Shown: positions 1-9,451, numbered from the stretch's first letter. The stretch: 64,000 bases of DNA from Photobacterium kishitanii (GCF_003026355.1 NZ_PYON01000012.1:62001-126000), one strand, 5' to 3'. A program made the numbers and translations. The notes: a model not told the origin generated them from the sequence alone.

Positions 1-1
1 A

Positions 2-205
2 ATCAATTCAGATGATCCTGCCTACTTTGGAGGATATATGACTGATAATTTTATGGCAGTCAATCAATCACATAAAATGACCAAAAGTGAATTAACACAG
101 TTAACGATTAACGCAATAGAGGCGAGCTTCATTAGCGAAGAACTAAAAGATAAATATAGAATAGAAGTAACAAATTACCTCGAAAACTATAGAGCTAATA
201 TTTAA
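2..205 (+). CDS. Adenosine/adenine deaminase family protein, C-terminal part only
   Basis: An open frame enters from the left edge and ends at a TAA at 203-205, giving the last 67 residues of a protein. It opens with NSDDPAYFGGY, a block I recognise from the C-terminal part of the adenosine/adenine deaminase family, where the SDDP aspartates lie at the metal and substrate site. These enzymes hydrolytically deaminate adenine or adenosine in the cytosol for purine salvage. The rest of the fragment is helical, as in family members. The start and the metal-binding N-terminal motif lie outside the window, so adenine cannot be told from adenosine specificity. A hairpin terminator follows about 70 bases later. 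Confidence 0.8.
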   Translation: MNSDDPAYFGGYMTDNFMAVNQSHKMTKSELTQLTINAIEASFISEELKDKYRIEVTNYLENYRANI

Positions 206-271
206 CTCATTTTTATCAAAATATACATTACTTTTAATTAATTATGAGTATCTCAAGTTAATTAAGTAACC

Positions 272-304
272 ACCAAGGCTAAGTAATTATAGCCTTGGTT
301 TTTC
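272..304 (+). terminator. Rho-independent terminator after the deaminase
   Basis: An 8-bp perfect stem (CCAAGGCT at 273-280, AGCCTTGG at 291-298) with a 10-base loop is followed by a T-run on the plus strand. It would end the deaminase transcript and separates it from the convergent EAL gene. Confidence 0.8.
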
Positions 305-319
305 TCTGTCTTAAACGGC

Positions 320-1861
320 TTAATCACTATCTATGACACTAATATTCTGATTGTAATTTTGAAGAAACTCTCCTAATGGTATTGGTTTTGCAAAAAGAAA
401 CCCTTGTAAATTTTCTATACCTTGTTTCTTTAAATATTCAGCTTGCGCTTCAGTCTCAACCCCTTCAGCGATAATACGAAGGGACAAACGCTTAGCAAGT
501 TCTACTGTACTTTCAATTAAATGTTCTGAAGTACAGTCAACACCTATATTTTTAACAAAAATCTGATCTATTTTAAGATAATCTAGATTAATTTTTTGCA
601 AATTAACTAAACTCGAATGCCCAGTTCCAAAATCATCGATAGCAATCTTACAACCGAGTATTTTTAAATCATGAAATAGATCCTGTGTAAACTCAGAAAC
701 ATCAAGAGCCTCACGTTCAGTTAATTCCAATACCAATATAATATTATGATTTGAAACCTCATCGACAAAGTATTTACATTCATCTAGTAGAATTGAACTA
801 TTGCAATGTTGGGGAGAAATATTTACTCCAACATGAAACGGAGCTGGTAAGCAATGTTTATATTCCCGCAATTGTCTTGAGGTTTCTTTTAAAAGCATAT
901 GAGTCATTGGAATAATCAGTCCAGAATCTTCTGCTTGTGGGATAAAAAGATCTGGACGAACGATTCCTTGGTAAGGATGCTTCCACCTCATCAAGATTTC
1001 TACACCAATAATTTCTTGTGTTACTGAATCTACGACAGGCTGCGCATAGGGCACAAACTCATTTTTCCTGATTGCTCTCTCTAATTCTAAATATAGAGGT
1101 CGTGGTCGGGTTAATTGCCACCAGCAGAAAATAGAAAACAATATTTGAAATAATAAAATAACAACAATATAAAACTGATCTTCTTGCCAAAATGCTAGCC
1201 AAGATGATGAGCTATTGAAACCAGAATAAACTGAAAAAGGGAAATTTTTTGATTCCACTCGTTGAACGGCTAAAAATGATTTATTGGGGTTATCATGAGT
1301 AAATTCATTATTATGGGTTAACCATGAATCTCCTATCGCTAACGATATAACAAATGAATTATTTTTTTGTTCAGATAATAGCTGTTTGATATAACGTCCA
1401 TCGATACCACTAAGCGCAACATTTTCCCCAATCACAGTCCGAACGGCGATTAATGGGTATTTCTGTTCAACATTACTCCCCGGCATCAGATATAATTTAC
1501 CGGAAATGTACTTCATTGAGTCACTATGAAATTCAGCAGCTCCCCAAAGAGACGTACAATAAATATTATTACCGTGAGCTAGATTAATAGTTCTCACATA
1601 AGGAATACGAGCTACATTTATTCTCATTTCACTATATATTTTTTCGCAACTATCCCCATCAGAGATTAAATTTAGAGCTAGGTTGTTAGACTCTTCACCA
1701 TAGTTGAGAATAGAATCAATTTCTTTTACTACTTTAACAGCATGTTGCTTTGATTCTTTGTGTAAAGAAAACTCAAAACCAGCATGAAACAAAAGCAAAA
1801 TGAAAATGCATGGTAAAAAAGTCAAAAGCACAATTAAGATGTTCTTTATTTTACCTCCCAT
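320..1861 (-). CDS. CSS-motif/EAL domain cyclic-di-GMP phosphodiesterase
   Basis: This predicted inner-membrane protein (513 residues) would hydrolyse the second messenger c-di-GMP and so favour motility over attachment. A first membrane segment lies near residues 8-28 and a second near 231-249. Between them is a periplasmic sensor of the CSS-motif type, with Cys72 and a YCTS block at 101-104. The cytoplasmic EAL domain follows. Its signature is EIL (288-290) rather than EAL, but the rest of the active site is kept: DDFGTG (409-414), KID (430-432) and EGVE (466-469). No GGDEF domain is present. In E. coli CSS-EAL proteins the periplasmic cysteines form a redox-sensitive disulfide; the same here is inference. 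The gene stands alone, convergent with the deaminase. Confidence 0.9.
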   Translation of the reverse strand: MGGKIKNILIVLLTFLPCIFILLLFHAGFEFSLHKESKQHAVKVVKEIDSILNYGEESNNLALNLISDGDSCEKIYSEMRINVARIPYVRTINLAHGNNIYCTSLWGAAEFHSDSMKYISGKLYLMPGSNVEQKYPLIAVRTVIGENVALSGIDGRYIKQLLSEQKNNSFVISLAIGDSWLTHNNEFTHDNPNKSFLAVQRVESKNFPFSVYSGFNSSSSWLAFWQEDQFYIVVILLFQILFSIFCWWQLTRPRPLYLELERAIRKNEFVPYAQPVVDSVTQEIIGVEILMRWKHPYQGIVRPDLFIPQAEDSGLIIPMTHMLLKETSRQLREYKHCLPAPFHVGVNISPQHCNSSILLDECKYFVDEVSNHNIILVLELTEREALDVSEFTQDLFHDLKILGCKIAIDDFGTGHSSLVNLQKINLDYLKIDQIFVKNIGVDCTSEHLIESTVELAKRLSLRIIAEGVETEAQAEYLKKQGIENLQGFLFAKPIPLGEFLQNYNQNISVIDSD

Positions 1862-2143
1862 AACCCTCCTTTAAATCCGCCATTAGATATTTTGACATGT
1901 GAACTACACATCGTTTATCTCGTGGATATTTCAGCCGTATAATCAATATAATAAAAATCATATTACAATAAAAACATATACACAATATATATAACATTAT
2001 TTAAAATAACTTTTTACACACAAGCCACTCACAATTGTTTATTAATTAGTCACCAGAAAACCTACTTTTCTACTCGCAATGGTGTTTACGCTAAGCCTAT
2101 CGAGCACAGCTAAAATAAGATAAGTCTAATAAAGCACATAAAT
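1862..2143. other. AT-rich spacer upstream of the EAL gene
   Basis: There is no convincing reading frame on either strand. The stretch must hold the promoter of the EAL gene, but I see no distinctive operator. Confidence 0.5.
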
Positions 2144-2171
2144 AAAGGGCACATTTAAAATGCGACCCTTT
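2144..2171 (-). terminator. Terminator downstream of the MATE gene
   Basis: AAAGGG at 2144-2149 pairs with CCCTTT at 2166-2171, with an inner CATT/AATG pairing and a small internal loop. On the minus strand the hairpin is followed by T-rich sequence. It lies about 90 bases past the MATE stop codon. Confidence 0.6.
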
Positions 2172-2261
2172 ATTCTCTGAAACGAGGACACTCACACAAT
2201 ATAAATTTACTTGCTTATATGCGAGCCATATCAGACTTAACGAACATATGCTTATAAAACA

Positions 2262-3629
2262 TTAGAGTCCAGGAGCAGTATGGCCATCTCCTATACGTTG
2301 TTGGCGGAAAATATGACACCACATGAGAGGCAATACGATTAAAGCTAATATTGCATTTGATATAGGCATTGACATCCAAACGCCCTCTAATCCAAATTTT
2401 TTCGGTAATATAAAAAGAATTGGAAACTGCATTAGTACGTTTGCAACCGAAATACTAATCGATATGCTACCTTTCCCTATTGACATAAAGTACATTGAGG
2501 CAAGAATAATCAACCCTTCTAAATAAATTGCCGCAAGATGAAGGCGAATCCCCAAGGTTGCTTCATCTATTAGCAGAGGATCACCGGATGTAAACAATCC
2601 AATCATTTTATGAGGAAATGCATTTACTAAGGCTAACCAAAGTAAACCGATACACAATGTCACTATTGACGCTAGCTTCACGACCTTAGCAATATTAGTG
2701 TATTGCTTTGCACCATGATAGAAGCTCACTTGTGGCTGCATACCTTCTGCTATTCCTTCTGCAACGTGGTAATATAAAGTCATAAAGTAAGCAACTATCG
2801 CAAATGCAGCAATACTTGTTGGTGAGCCATATTCAACAAATAAACGATTATGTGCAGCCACCACCACTGCATAGTAAAGGAACATCACTAAGGAAGAAGC
2901 TCCCATCACTATACTTTTTCGTGCATCGCTTAAACTAAATTGCAATGTGTGTTTGAATACAACGAGGTAAGAATAACGCGACATCAAGTATACGAGTGCC
3001 ATTACCACGGTCACAATTTGCGCTATCACCGTTCCCCATGCCGCGCCTTTTAATCCCCAATTTAATACACCAATAAAAACATAATCCAGCACCACATTGG
3101 TAAGCGCACCCACGACCATCATCGCTGTAGCGACAATAGGACTATCATCATTTCGTATCAGAAATGGTAACGCTCCAGAAGCGACAGTAATTATGCCATA
3201 CAACGAAAAAACCGTAAGATAGTCATTAGCATATTGTAATGTTTTTCCTGTTGCTCCTTGCAAAGCAATCAATGGCTCACTAAACATAATAAGGTACAGG
3301 GAAGCAAGTAGTCCTAAAGCAATAATTAAGCCTAACCCAGTCACCATAGCAGTACGCGCGTACTCAGCGTTTTGCTCACCACGATAGATCGAAATTAAAC
3401 TACCAGCCCCCATACCAATCAGTAAACCGAGCCCACTAACTAGTGCAATAACAGGCCAAGAGGTATTAATTGCAGCAAGTCCCTCAGCTCCAACATAATG
3501 ACCAACGAACACTCCATCGACTACTTGATAGAGGCCATTAACCGCCATAGCAGCCACTGCGGGAATAGTATATCGCCAAAAAGTACGTGCAATAGAGCTG
3601 TTTTGTTGTATTTCTGATGATGTGTACAT
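2262..3629 (-). CDS. MATE family multidrug/Na+ efflux transporter
   Basis: A 455-residue polytopic membrane protein with about 12 hydrophobic segments in two repeated halves, the usual size and layout of the MATE family, which exports cationic drugs or metabolites in exchange for Na+ or H+. The N-terminal part reads FWRYTIPAVAAMAVNGLYQV with VDGVFVGHYVGAEGLAA directly after it, a typical first-helix region. The set resembles the NorM/DinF/VmrA group, but substrate cannot be inferred. The gene is divergent from the NAD(P)-binding protein gene at 4020. A strong palindrome lies 46 bases upstream of its start and may be an operator. Confidence 0.9.
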   Translation of the reverse strand: MYTSSEIQQNSSIARTFWRYTIPAVAAMAVNGLYQVVDGVFVGHYVGAEGLAAINTSWPVIALVSGLGLLIGMGAGSLISIYRGEQNAEYARTAMVTGLGLIIALGLLASLYLIMFSEPLIALQGATGKTLQYANDYLTVFSLYGIITVASGALPFLIRNDDSPIVATAMMVVGALTNVVLDYVFIGVLNWGLKGAAWGTVIAQIVTVVMALVYLMSRYSYLVVFKHTLQFSLSDARKSIVMGASSLVMFLYYAVVVAAHNRLFVEYGSPTSIAAFAIVAYFMTLYYHVAEGIAEGMQPQVSFYHGAKQYTNIAKVVKLASIVTLCIGLLWLALVNAFPHKMIGLFTSGDPLLIDEATLGIRLHLAAIYLEGLIILASMYFMSIGKGSISISISVANVLMQFPILFILPKKFGLEGVWMSMPISNAILALIVLPLMWCHIFRQQRIGDGHTAPGL

Positions 3630-3674
3630 AAGAAAAATCCAGTAGAAAATATACGATTATTATCTACTGATATA

Positions 3675-3700
3675 GGATAGTAAAAAGTCACTTACTATCC
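3675..3700. promoter_or_regulatory. Hyphenated palindrome, candidate operator
   Basis: GGATAGTAA (3675-3683) and TTACTATCC (3692-3700) form perfect 9-bp arms around an 8-base spacer. The site sits 46 bases upstream of the MATE start, in the spacer between it and the divergent NAD(P)-binding gene, a typical repressor position. Arms of the TTACTATCC kind resemble sites I associate with HxlR/MarR-type regulators; no such regulator gene is adjacent, so the assignment is inference. Confidence 0.5.
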
Positions 3701-4019
3701 GAATATGAGATGGTTTTTTCAGTTGTTGATATTATGCATTCCTGAACTACTACGCATCTATGCATTAATCACATTCAACATTCTAAACAACAATAAAGCC
3801 AATTAGCTTATAAAGTAATTATCCCTAAGGGTAATGAAAATATTAAACAAATTAATATTTTTAATTCATAATCCAAAGAAAAAGCTTTAATTTATTATTT
3901 ATCGCTCAAATAACTCAGACTTATGTAAGTGCTAATGCCGATGAAGTGGACAAAAAGAGTTGGCGATTACCGCATTAAACATGCAAACTATTATCATTAT
4001 CAACAACTGAGATATATAG
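3701..4019. other. Divergent intergenic region
   Basis: AT-rich spacer with no coding signal. It should contain the promoter of the NAD(P)-binding protein gene. No clear consensus promoter could be assigned. Confidence 0.4.
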
Positions 4020-4655
4020 ATGATGAATATAGCCATATGGGGTGCAGGAAGCGGATTAGGATCAGCCATGATCGACTACTTTCATAAACAAGGAGCTAAT
4101 GTTATAGCGATAGCACGAAACCCAAGTAAAAACCCCAAAATTACAGAATACAATATTACCGCTATTTCCTGCGATGCAACGGATAAAAAACAAGTTGAAA
4201 GTGCTGTTTCTATGCTACCTGAAAATACTATCAATATTTCAACGATGGGTAGCTTTCATGCTGATACCCCTGTTGACTATATTGGACATCGTTATTTGAT
4301 TGATGCACTAGAACAAAGTGCTTCGAACCGACTATTACTCATTACTTCTCTTGGGTGTGGCAATTCATGGCAATATCTTTCAGACCGAGCTAAACAAGTT
4401 TTTGGTAACGCAATTCGCGAAAAAACACTTGCAGAAGCATGGCTTCAAAGTAGTTCATTAGATTTCACGATTCTCCGCCCAGGAGGACTCAAAGATGGCG
4501 CTCCAACTAACCAAGGTGAGATTTCACAAGACATTGAAGTACACGGTGCAATTACCCGTGGAGAGGTTGCTCGATTGAGCTACGAATTACTTTTGAATAA
4601 TGATAGCTCAGGTCATATATTCCAGTGCGTTGACCCTAATCTAGCACCCTACTAA
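4020..4655 (+). CDS. NAD(P)-binding atypical short-chain dehydrogenase-like protein
   Basis: A 211-residue single-domain Rossmann protein. The N-terminus begins with a beta strand followed by GAGSGLG (residues 8-14), a dinucleotide-binding glycine motif. Later come LLLITSLGCGNSW and a FTILRPGGL block, as in atypical SDR proteins of the NAD(P)H-binding (NmrA/YwnB-like) type. The classical catalytic YxxxK is not present in its usual form, so a redox activity is uncertain; family members are flavin/biliverdin reductase-like or sensor proteins. ATG codons occur at 4020 and 4023, with a GAG eight bases before the first. It is divergent from the MATE gene across a palindrome, an arrangement seen with electrophile- or quinone-stress genes (inference). 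Confidence 0.8.
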   Translation: MMNIAIWGAGSGLGSAMIDYFHKQGANVIAIARNPSKNPKITEYNITAISCDATDKKQVESAVSMLPENTINISTMGSFHADTPVDYIGHRYLIDALEQSASNRLLLITSLGCGNSWQYLSDRAKQVFGNAIREKTLAEAWLQSSSLDFTILRPGGLKDGAPTNQGEISQDIEVHGAITRGEVARLSYELLLNNDSSGHIFQCVDPNLAPY

Positions 4656-4810
4656 ATTTCGACACCCGCGAGGGGTAAACTTTGCCCCTCTCTAATATAG
4701 ATAACTATCTTATTTCTTTTAAATTAACACTCACCCACGTATATTTAGTTCAATTTATGGCATGATTTCACCAGTATCATGTCACTACCTCAAACATAAT
4801 GGAGTATGTA

Positions 4811-5662
4811 ATGCGTCAAAAAATGACATCGCTACTCATCATTGATCCTCAATATGACTTTTATGATGTTCCACTCAACGAACAGCTGATTTTAGACTCA
4901 AAACAAAACACTATTTCACCGTCTCTTCCTGTTCCTAATTCATGGGAAGATGCAAAAATGCTTGCGGCATTTATTAATAAACAACAAGACCACATCAACA
5001 ATATTGTTGTTACCCTCGATAGCCACCATGAATACGACATTGCTCATTCTATTTATTGGCAAAATAAGCTAGGTGAACATCCAACACCATTTACGCTAAT
5101 TAGCCATCAAGATATTATCGATGGCATATGGCAACCAACTAAAATAGAACAGCTTAGCCATGTACTTAAATATACTCAATCACTCGAAAAATCAGGTAAA
5201 TATAACCTTATTATTTGGCCAACTCACTGTGTTATAGGTTCAGTAGGACATTGCATTGTGAGCCCTATTCATGCCGCTATTACTGCTTGGGAAATGCATA
5301 AAGCAACTCAACATCATGTTATTTCAAAAGGTGAAAATCCACATACTGAACACTATGGCGGCTGTGAAGCAGAATATCCGCTTCGAGATGACATAAAAAC
5401 TCAATTTGATCCGCAATTAATCGAATTAGTTAAGAGTAGTGATCAAGTCTTTATCTCTGGCCAAGCTCTATCACACTGTATTGCCAGTACCGTTGAGCAA
5501 ATAGTCAAAAAGCTATCATCTGATGATATTAATAAATTAACAATCCTTATTGATACCACGAGTCCTGTAGCAGGCTTTGAGCAACAAGCAAAGACATTTA
5601 CTGAAAACATGGCCAATTTGGGAGTAAACGTAACTAAAACAGCTGAAGTTACAATGGATTAA
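4811..5662 (+). CDS. Cysteine hydrolase, nicotinamidase/isochorismatase family
   Basis: A cytosolic hydrolase of the nicotinamidase/isochorismatase fold. The catalytic triad is recognisable: Asp12 in IIDPQYDF, Lys173 in SKGEN and Cys223 in SGQALSHC. A DSHHEYDIAH block near residues 70-79 matches the metal-binding region of nicotinamidases, and WPTHCVIGS matches their WPxHC motif. The sequence is longer (283 residues) and more divergent than bacterial PncA, so nicotinamide deamidation for NAD salvage is plausible but not certain. The start was chosen because GGAG lies six bases before the ATG at 4811; the ATG at 4799 has no such site. A terminator follows directly. Confidence 0.8.
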   Translation: MRQKMTSLLIIDPQYDFYDVPLNEQLILDSKQNTISPSLPVPNSWEDAKMLAAFINKQQDHINNIVVTLDSHHEYDIAHSIYWQNKLGEHPTPFTLISHQDIIDGIWQPTKIEQLSHVLKYTQSLEKSGKYNLIIWPTHCVIGSVGHCIVSPIHAAITAWEMHKATQHHVISKGENPHTEHYGGCEAEYPLRDDIKTQFDPQLIELVKSSDQVFISGQALSHCIASTVEQIVKKLSSDDINKLTILIDTTSPVAGFEQQAKTFTENMANLGVNVTKTAEVTMD

Positions 5663-5667
5663 ATAAC

Positions 5668-5690
5668 AAAGGCTACCAATGGCAGCCTTT
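5668..5690 (+). terminator. Terminator after the cysteine hydrolase
   Basis: Arms AAAGGCTACC (5668-5677) and GGCAGCCTTT (5681-5690) pair with one mismatch around a 3-base loop, six bases past the stop codon. The T-run is short. It may also serve the convergent autotransporter gene. Confidence 0.65.
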
Positions 5691-5743
5691 AATGCTTATC
5701 GTTAATGGATATAAAACTAATGCTGTATCTTCAAAGGAGATAA

Positions 5744-7246
5744 TTAATTAAAAGACCAATTTGCACCGACAGAAGTACCAAAATTATGCTGAGAATCATA
5801 AGATGATGTTAAACCAACAGTAGTATTCTGATTAACTCTAAATTTTGCCCCCAATGCCGTTGCTGCTTGCTCACCATATGAACCAAGACCAATACCAATA
5901 TTATATTTATACCCATTTAACGGTGCAGCTATTTGCGTCATTGCCATAGCAGAAGCAGTTCCTGCATTAGCCCGTTTTCTTACTTGGTAAATATCTTTTT
6001 TTAATTGATTCAACTTATTATCAACATCAATTCTATTGTACTCAATGCGAGCAGAGTTACGCTGGATATTAGTACGGTTTGCATCTATGTGCGTTTTATT
6101 TTTACTAATATGAGTTTGGTTATTAACTGCTAATTTTTTATTTTTAACTATATCAGAACTGTTGTTCGTGATAACACTTTTATTTGTTTCGATTTGACCT
6201 TTGTTGTTTGAAATATTTGTACTGTTAGCCGCAATAGCGCTTTTATTAATGTAAATACCAGAACTGTTGTTCGAAATAACACTTTTATTCGTTCCAATTT
6301 GACCTTTATTATTTGAAATACTTGTACTGTTAGCCGCAATAGCGCTTTTATTAATGGAAATACCTGAACTGTTGTTCGAAATAACACTTTTATTCGTTCC
6401 AATTTGACCTTTATTATTTGAAATACTTGTACTGTTAGCCGCAATAGCGCTTTTATTAATGGAAATACCTGAACTGTTGTTTGAAATAACACTTTTATTC
6501 GTTCCGATTTGACCTTTGTTGTTTGAAATATTTGTACTGTTAACCGCAATAGCGCTTTTATTAATGGAAATACCTGAACTGTTGTTCGAAATAACACTTT
6601 TATTCGTTCCAATTTGACCTTTATTATTTGAAATACTTGTACTGTTAGCCGCAATAGTACTTTTATTAATGGAAATACCTGAACTGTTGTTTGTTATAGC
6701 ATTTTTACTCGTTTCGATTTGACTTTTGTTGTTTGAAATACCTGAGCTGTTTTCTACAACAATCATTTCAACTGTTTTAATTTTATTTTTATTAACCGTA
6801 ATATTATTTTTTAATGGTATCAACTGGCTAACATTAACACCATCTGTAGCTTTTTGACCTGCTGCCATATTTTCAATACGACGCTGTTCATATATATTAC
6901 CAATAGAAACCTGACCATCCTCAGAAAAAGAGTGAAAACCAATCGCAATACTTTTGTTACTGGCAACAGAACCGGATCCTAATGCAAGAGACTCATGATC
7001 AGAGGTAGCATGATTACCGATAGAAATAGATTCATCCTTACTCTTGCTTTCAATACCAAAATTTAAATTGCCGCTACCTACAAATGTTGTATTTAAACCA
7101 ATAGCAATATTATAATTTTCCAACTTTCCATTAACATATGGATCATCTTCCCCTGTATTTGGCTGACCAAAAATTATATTTGTCTGTGCAGCGAATGCCG
7201 ATGTTGTTATTACAGTTGAAAATAATAGAAGACATTGTAGCTTCAT
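5744..7246 (-). CDS. YadA-like trimeric autotransporter adhesin with repeat stalk
   Basis: A surface protein of about 500 residues built like a type Vc trimeric autotransporter. The signal peptide ends at SAFA. Next is a YadA-type head with repeated SIGN/ALGSGS/AIGFHS elements, a neck (ATDGVNVSQL), a long stalk, and a C-terminal beta-barrel anchor of about 70 residues ending in WSFN. The stalk consists of about five 35-residue repeats, each of five seven-residue units (NNSSGIS, INKSAIA, ANSTSIS, NNKGQIG, TNKSVIS), with Ile spaced as in a coiled coil. Such proteins mediate adhesion or autoaggregation. The start at 7246 is preferred because GGA lies nine bases upstream; the ATG at 7255 abuts it. 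The long frame seen inside the repeats in another phase is a by-product of the repetition. Confidence 0.9.
   Translation of the reverse strand: MKLQCLLLFSTVITTSAFAAQTNIIFGQPNTGEDDPYVNGKLENYNIAIGLNTTFVGSGNLNFGIESKSKDESISIGNHATSDHESLALGSGSVASNKSIAIGFHSFSEDGQVSIGNIYEQRRIENMAAGQKATDGVNVSQLIPLKNNITVNKNKIKTVEMIVVENSSGISNNKSQIETSKNAITNNSSGISINKSTIAANSTSISNNKGQIGTNKSVISNNSSGISINKSAIAVNSTNISNNKGQIGTNKSVISNNSSGISINKSAIAANSTSISNNKGQIGTNKSVISNNSSGISINKSAIAANSTSISNNKGQIGTNKSVISNNSSGIYINKSAIAANSTNISNNKGQIETNKSVITNNSSDIVKNKKLAVNNQTHISKNKTHIDANRTNIQRNSARIEYNRIDVDNKLNQLKKDIYQVRKRANAGTASAMAMTQIAAPLNGYKYNIGIGLGSYGEQAATALGAKFRVNQNTTVGLTSSYDSQHNFGTSVGANWSFN
6160..6690 (-). repeat. Tandem 105-bp repeats in the adhesin stalk
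   Basis: About five near-identical 105-bp units encode the 35-residue stalk repeat. Units differ by a few substitutions (AVN/AAN, STN/STS, GIS/GIY). Because 105 is divisible by three, gain or loss of units would change stalk length without breaking the frame. Confidence 0.85.
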
Positions 7247-7865
7247 TGTTAACATTCCAATTTATAGTAGTTATATAACTATGATTAATGAGATAAAAAC
7301 ATTAGCCTAAAATATTACATTTGCTATTCGAATAAAATGATTAACGTAATTCATAAAAACGATTTACATAATAATCATAAAAAAATAACCATCGGAATTT
7401 ATTTTACAAAAGCAACAAAGTTATATTAATTATTGTTTTTATTAACAATTAAAAGTTAACAAAAGAAACATAAGACAAATAACTACGGTGTTTATTTTAC
7501 ATATGTGGCGAAAGATATCAATAAATGAAATATATGATTTCACTTATCAGCATTCGTAGTACTAATGAAAAGAATAGATAAAAGCTAAGATAAAACATAT
7601 ATCTAGTTAAAACTCATTAAACACAATCCTTTTTTCTACCTTTCAATACGTAATAAAGACTTGGCGAATTTCAATTCTTATCAAATCCATAACATAACAT
7701 TTAATTATCTACTACGACATTCATAGACAATCAACTCAGTATATTAAAGAACAAGCTTACAGATCTAGAAGGGATTAATTTACATTAAAAAATAGTCAAC
7801 GGATATAATTCAAGTAAGATTTAAACTTAGAGTTATAACTACGACTAACTCTATATTATTTTGTA
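7247..7865. other. Long AT-rich non-coding spacer
   Basis: No coding frame is supported on either strand. The part nearest 7247 should carry the promoter of the adhesin. The high AT content and the nearby H-NS gene product make this a plausible H-NS-silenced region (inference). Confidence 0.4.
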
Positions 7866-7893
7866 TAAAAAAGGCCGCCTACTGGCAGCCTTT
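7866..7893 (-). terminator. Terminator downstream of the hydroxy-acid dehydrogenase
   Basis: Ten-base arms at 7870-7879 and 7884-7893 pair with one mismatch around the loop TACT. On the minus strand the hairpin is followed by a run of six T. It lies about 115 bases past the stop codon at 8009. Confidence 0.7.
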
Positions 7894-8008
7894 AGTGAGC
7901 TTCTAATTTTAATATTTTCTCAGAATCTCTACGATTCCGATTTTACGATATAAATAAAAAGTAACATCTACATCGTTTCAAACAGTTCAGATAACAACGT
8001 ACGATTGA

Positions 8009-9172
8009 TCACCAAATATTCTTGATTTTTGCTAAATGATTAGGCAAATCTTGTGGTTTTTCACAGCATACTTGTTCCATCACTTGCTGGAGCTGTTTCT
8101 TAATCATATTCATCGCATGATGACCACCATTTTGACCTAGTGCGCCGACACTATACATAAAACTCCTCCCCATAAATGTAAAATCCATCCCTGCAGCTAG
8201 AGTACAAGCAATATCAGAGCCTTCTCTTATACCACTATCCATCATAATAGCTGTTTGGCCTTTACACGCATTAAGGATTTCAACCCCTTTACTTATGGTT
8301 GATGGGCCAGCATCCAGCTGTCGTCCACCATGATTAGAGACAATGATCCCATCCAACCCTATTTCAATAGATTTTTTTGCATCTTCAACAGTCGATAAGC
8401 CTTTTAGTACTAAGTTCCCATCCCATTTATCACGTAACTTTCGTACTTTTTCCTCACTTAAGCGACCATTAAAGGTTTTATCCATAAATAGGGCTAAATG
8501 ATGCATATCCATTGAGCCCGACATATATTTGGTTAACGTTTTAAACTCTGGTTTTCCTTTAATTAAGGTCTCAAGCGCCCATTCAGGAGAAAGCATTATC
8601 TGCAGCATATTTTCTGCTGTCATTTTTGGAGGCATTGCCAACCCGTTTTTTATTTCTTTCGGACGATAAGCAAATGTAGGAACGTCTGATAATAGTACTA
8701 ACGTTTTAACCCCTGCTGCTTTACAACGAGCAAGTAAATCATCAGTGATAGCATCATCAACTGGATGATATAACTGAAACCACATTTTACCCTCAGTAAT
8801 TTCAGCAATCGTTTCAATGGATGCTGTTGACACTGTACTCAATATAAATGGGACGTTATGCTCAAAAGCCGCTTTTGCCAAAATCTCAGGTGCTTCCGGC
8901 CAAATAAGCCCTTGTAGTCCAACTGGACTTACACCAAATGGAGCATCATAAGTTTCACCGAACAATGTCGTTTTTAATGAAACATCCTTATAGTCCCTTA
9001 AATAATAAGGAATAAGTTCAAGTTCTCGAATATCATCCGTATTACGTCTTAAACCAATCTCGTTGTTACAGCCACCATCAACATATTCAAAAGCAAACTT
9101 TGGCAAACGCGATTTTGCTTTTTTCCTGAGTAAATCAACAGATGGATATCTAGTATTAAAATAGTCGTTCAT
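8009..9172 (-). CDS. FMN-dependent alpha-hydroxy-acid oxidising enzyme
   Basis: A 387-residue TIM-barrel flavoenzyme of the family that includes L-lactate dehydrogenase LldD, glycolate oxidase and lactate monooxygenase. The active-site block SNHGGRQLD (279-287, with base His281) is intact. So are LVLKGL (catalytic-region Lys257), MDSGIREGSD (Arg316) and GRSFMY (335-340), which bind FMN phosphate. Family members oxidise 2-hydroxy acids to 2-keto acids, passing electrons to quinone or oxygen; which acid is used here cannot be read from the sequence. There is no LldP permease or regulator alongside, so I do not call it lldD. Confidence 0.85.
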   Translation of the reverse strand: MNDYFNTRYPSVDLLRKKAKSRLPKFAFEYVDGGCNNEIGLRRNTDDIRELELIPYYLRDYKDVSLKTTLFGETYDAPFGVSPVGLQGLIWPEAPEILAKAAFEHNVPFILSTVSTASIETIAEITEGKMWFQLYHPVDDAITDDLLARCKAAGVKTLVLLSDVPTFAYRPKEIKNGLAMPPKMTAENMLQIMLSPEWALETLIKGKPEFKTLTKYMSGSMDMHHLALFMDKTFNGRLSEEKVRKLRDKWDGNLVLKGLSTVEDAKKSIEIGLDGIIVSNHGGRQLDAGPSTISKGVEILNACKGQTAIMMDSGIREGSDIACTLAAGMDFTFMGRSFMYSVGALGQNGGHHAMNMIKKQLQQVMEQVCCEKPQDLPNHLAKIKNIW

Positions 9173-9361
9173 GATACTTCCTTTATTATATTTTTATTTT
9201 GATTATCTATTTTTGTATTCATAACTAAGGCCTATTTATCCAATAAACACTACCACTTATCACTCACTAACTCACCATTAATACATCTGTAATATGAAAA
9301 ACATAGATCACAATTATGCTAATATCTCGATCGTAACTAAATAATAAAAAAGAGGAATAAG

Positions 9362-9391
9362 AAAAGCTGTATCCCAAGAGAATACAGCTTT
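9362..9391 (-). terminator. Terminator after the small secreted protein gene
   Basis: Perfect 10-bp arms AAAGCTGTAT (9363-9372) and ATACAGCTTT (9382-9391) enclose a 9-base loop. The minus-strand side continues with TTTTCTT. Confidence 0.75.
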
Positions 9392-9451
9392 ACATTATGA
9401 AACTTTTCAATCATTAGATTTACAAACAGTTATAAATTATAAAATATAGCG

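Noticed and set aside
2323..2526. Plus-strand frame inside the MATE gene
   Set aside because: Antisense shadow with no ribosome binding site or domain.
6148..6654. Long open frame of 168 codons in a second phase across the adhesin repeats
   Set aside because: It is open only because the 105-bp unit is repeated; its translation is a low-complexity repeat, and the YadA-type phase is clearly the real one.
6160..6690. Regular repeats that could suggest a CRISPR array
   Set aside because: Units are contiguous, 105 bp long, without unique spacers, and encode a coiled-coil stalk in frame.
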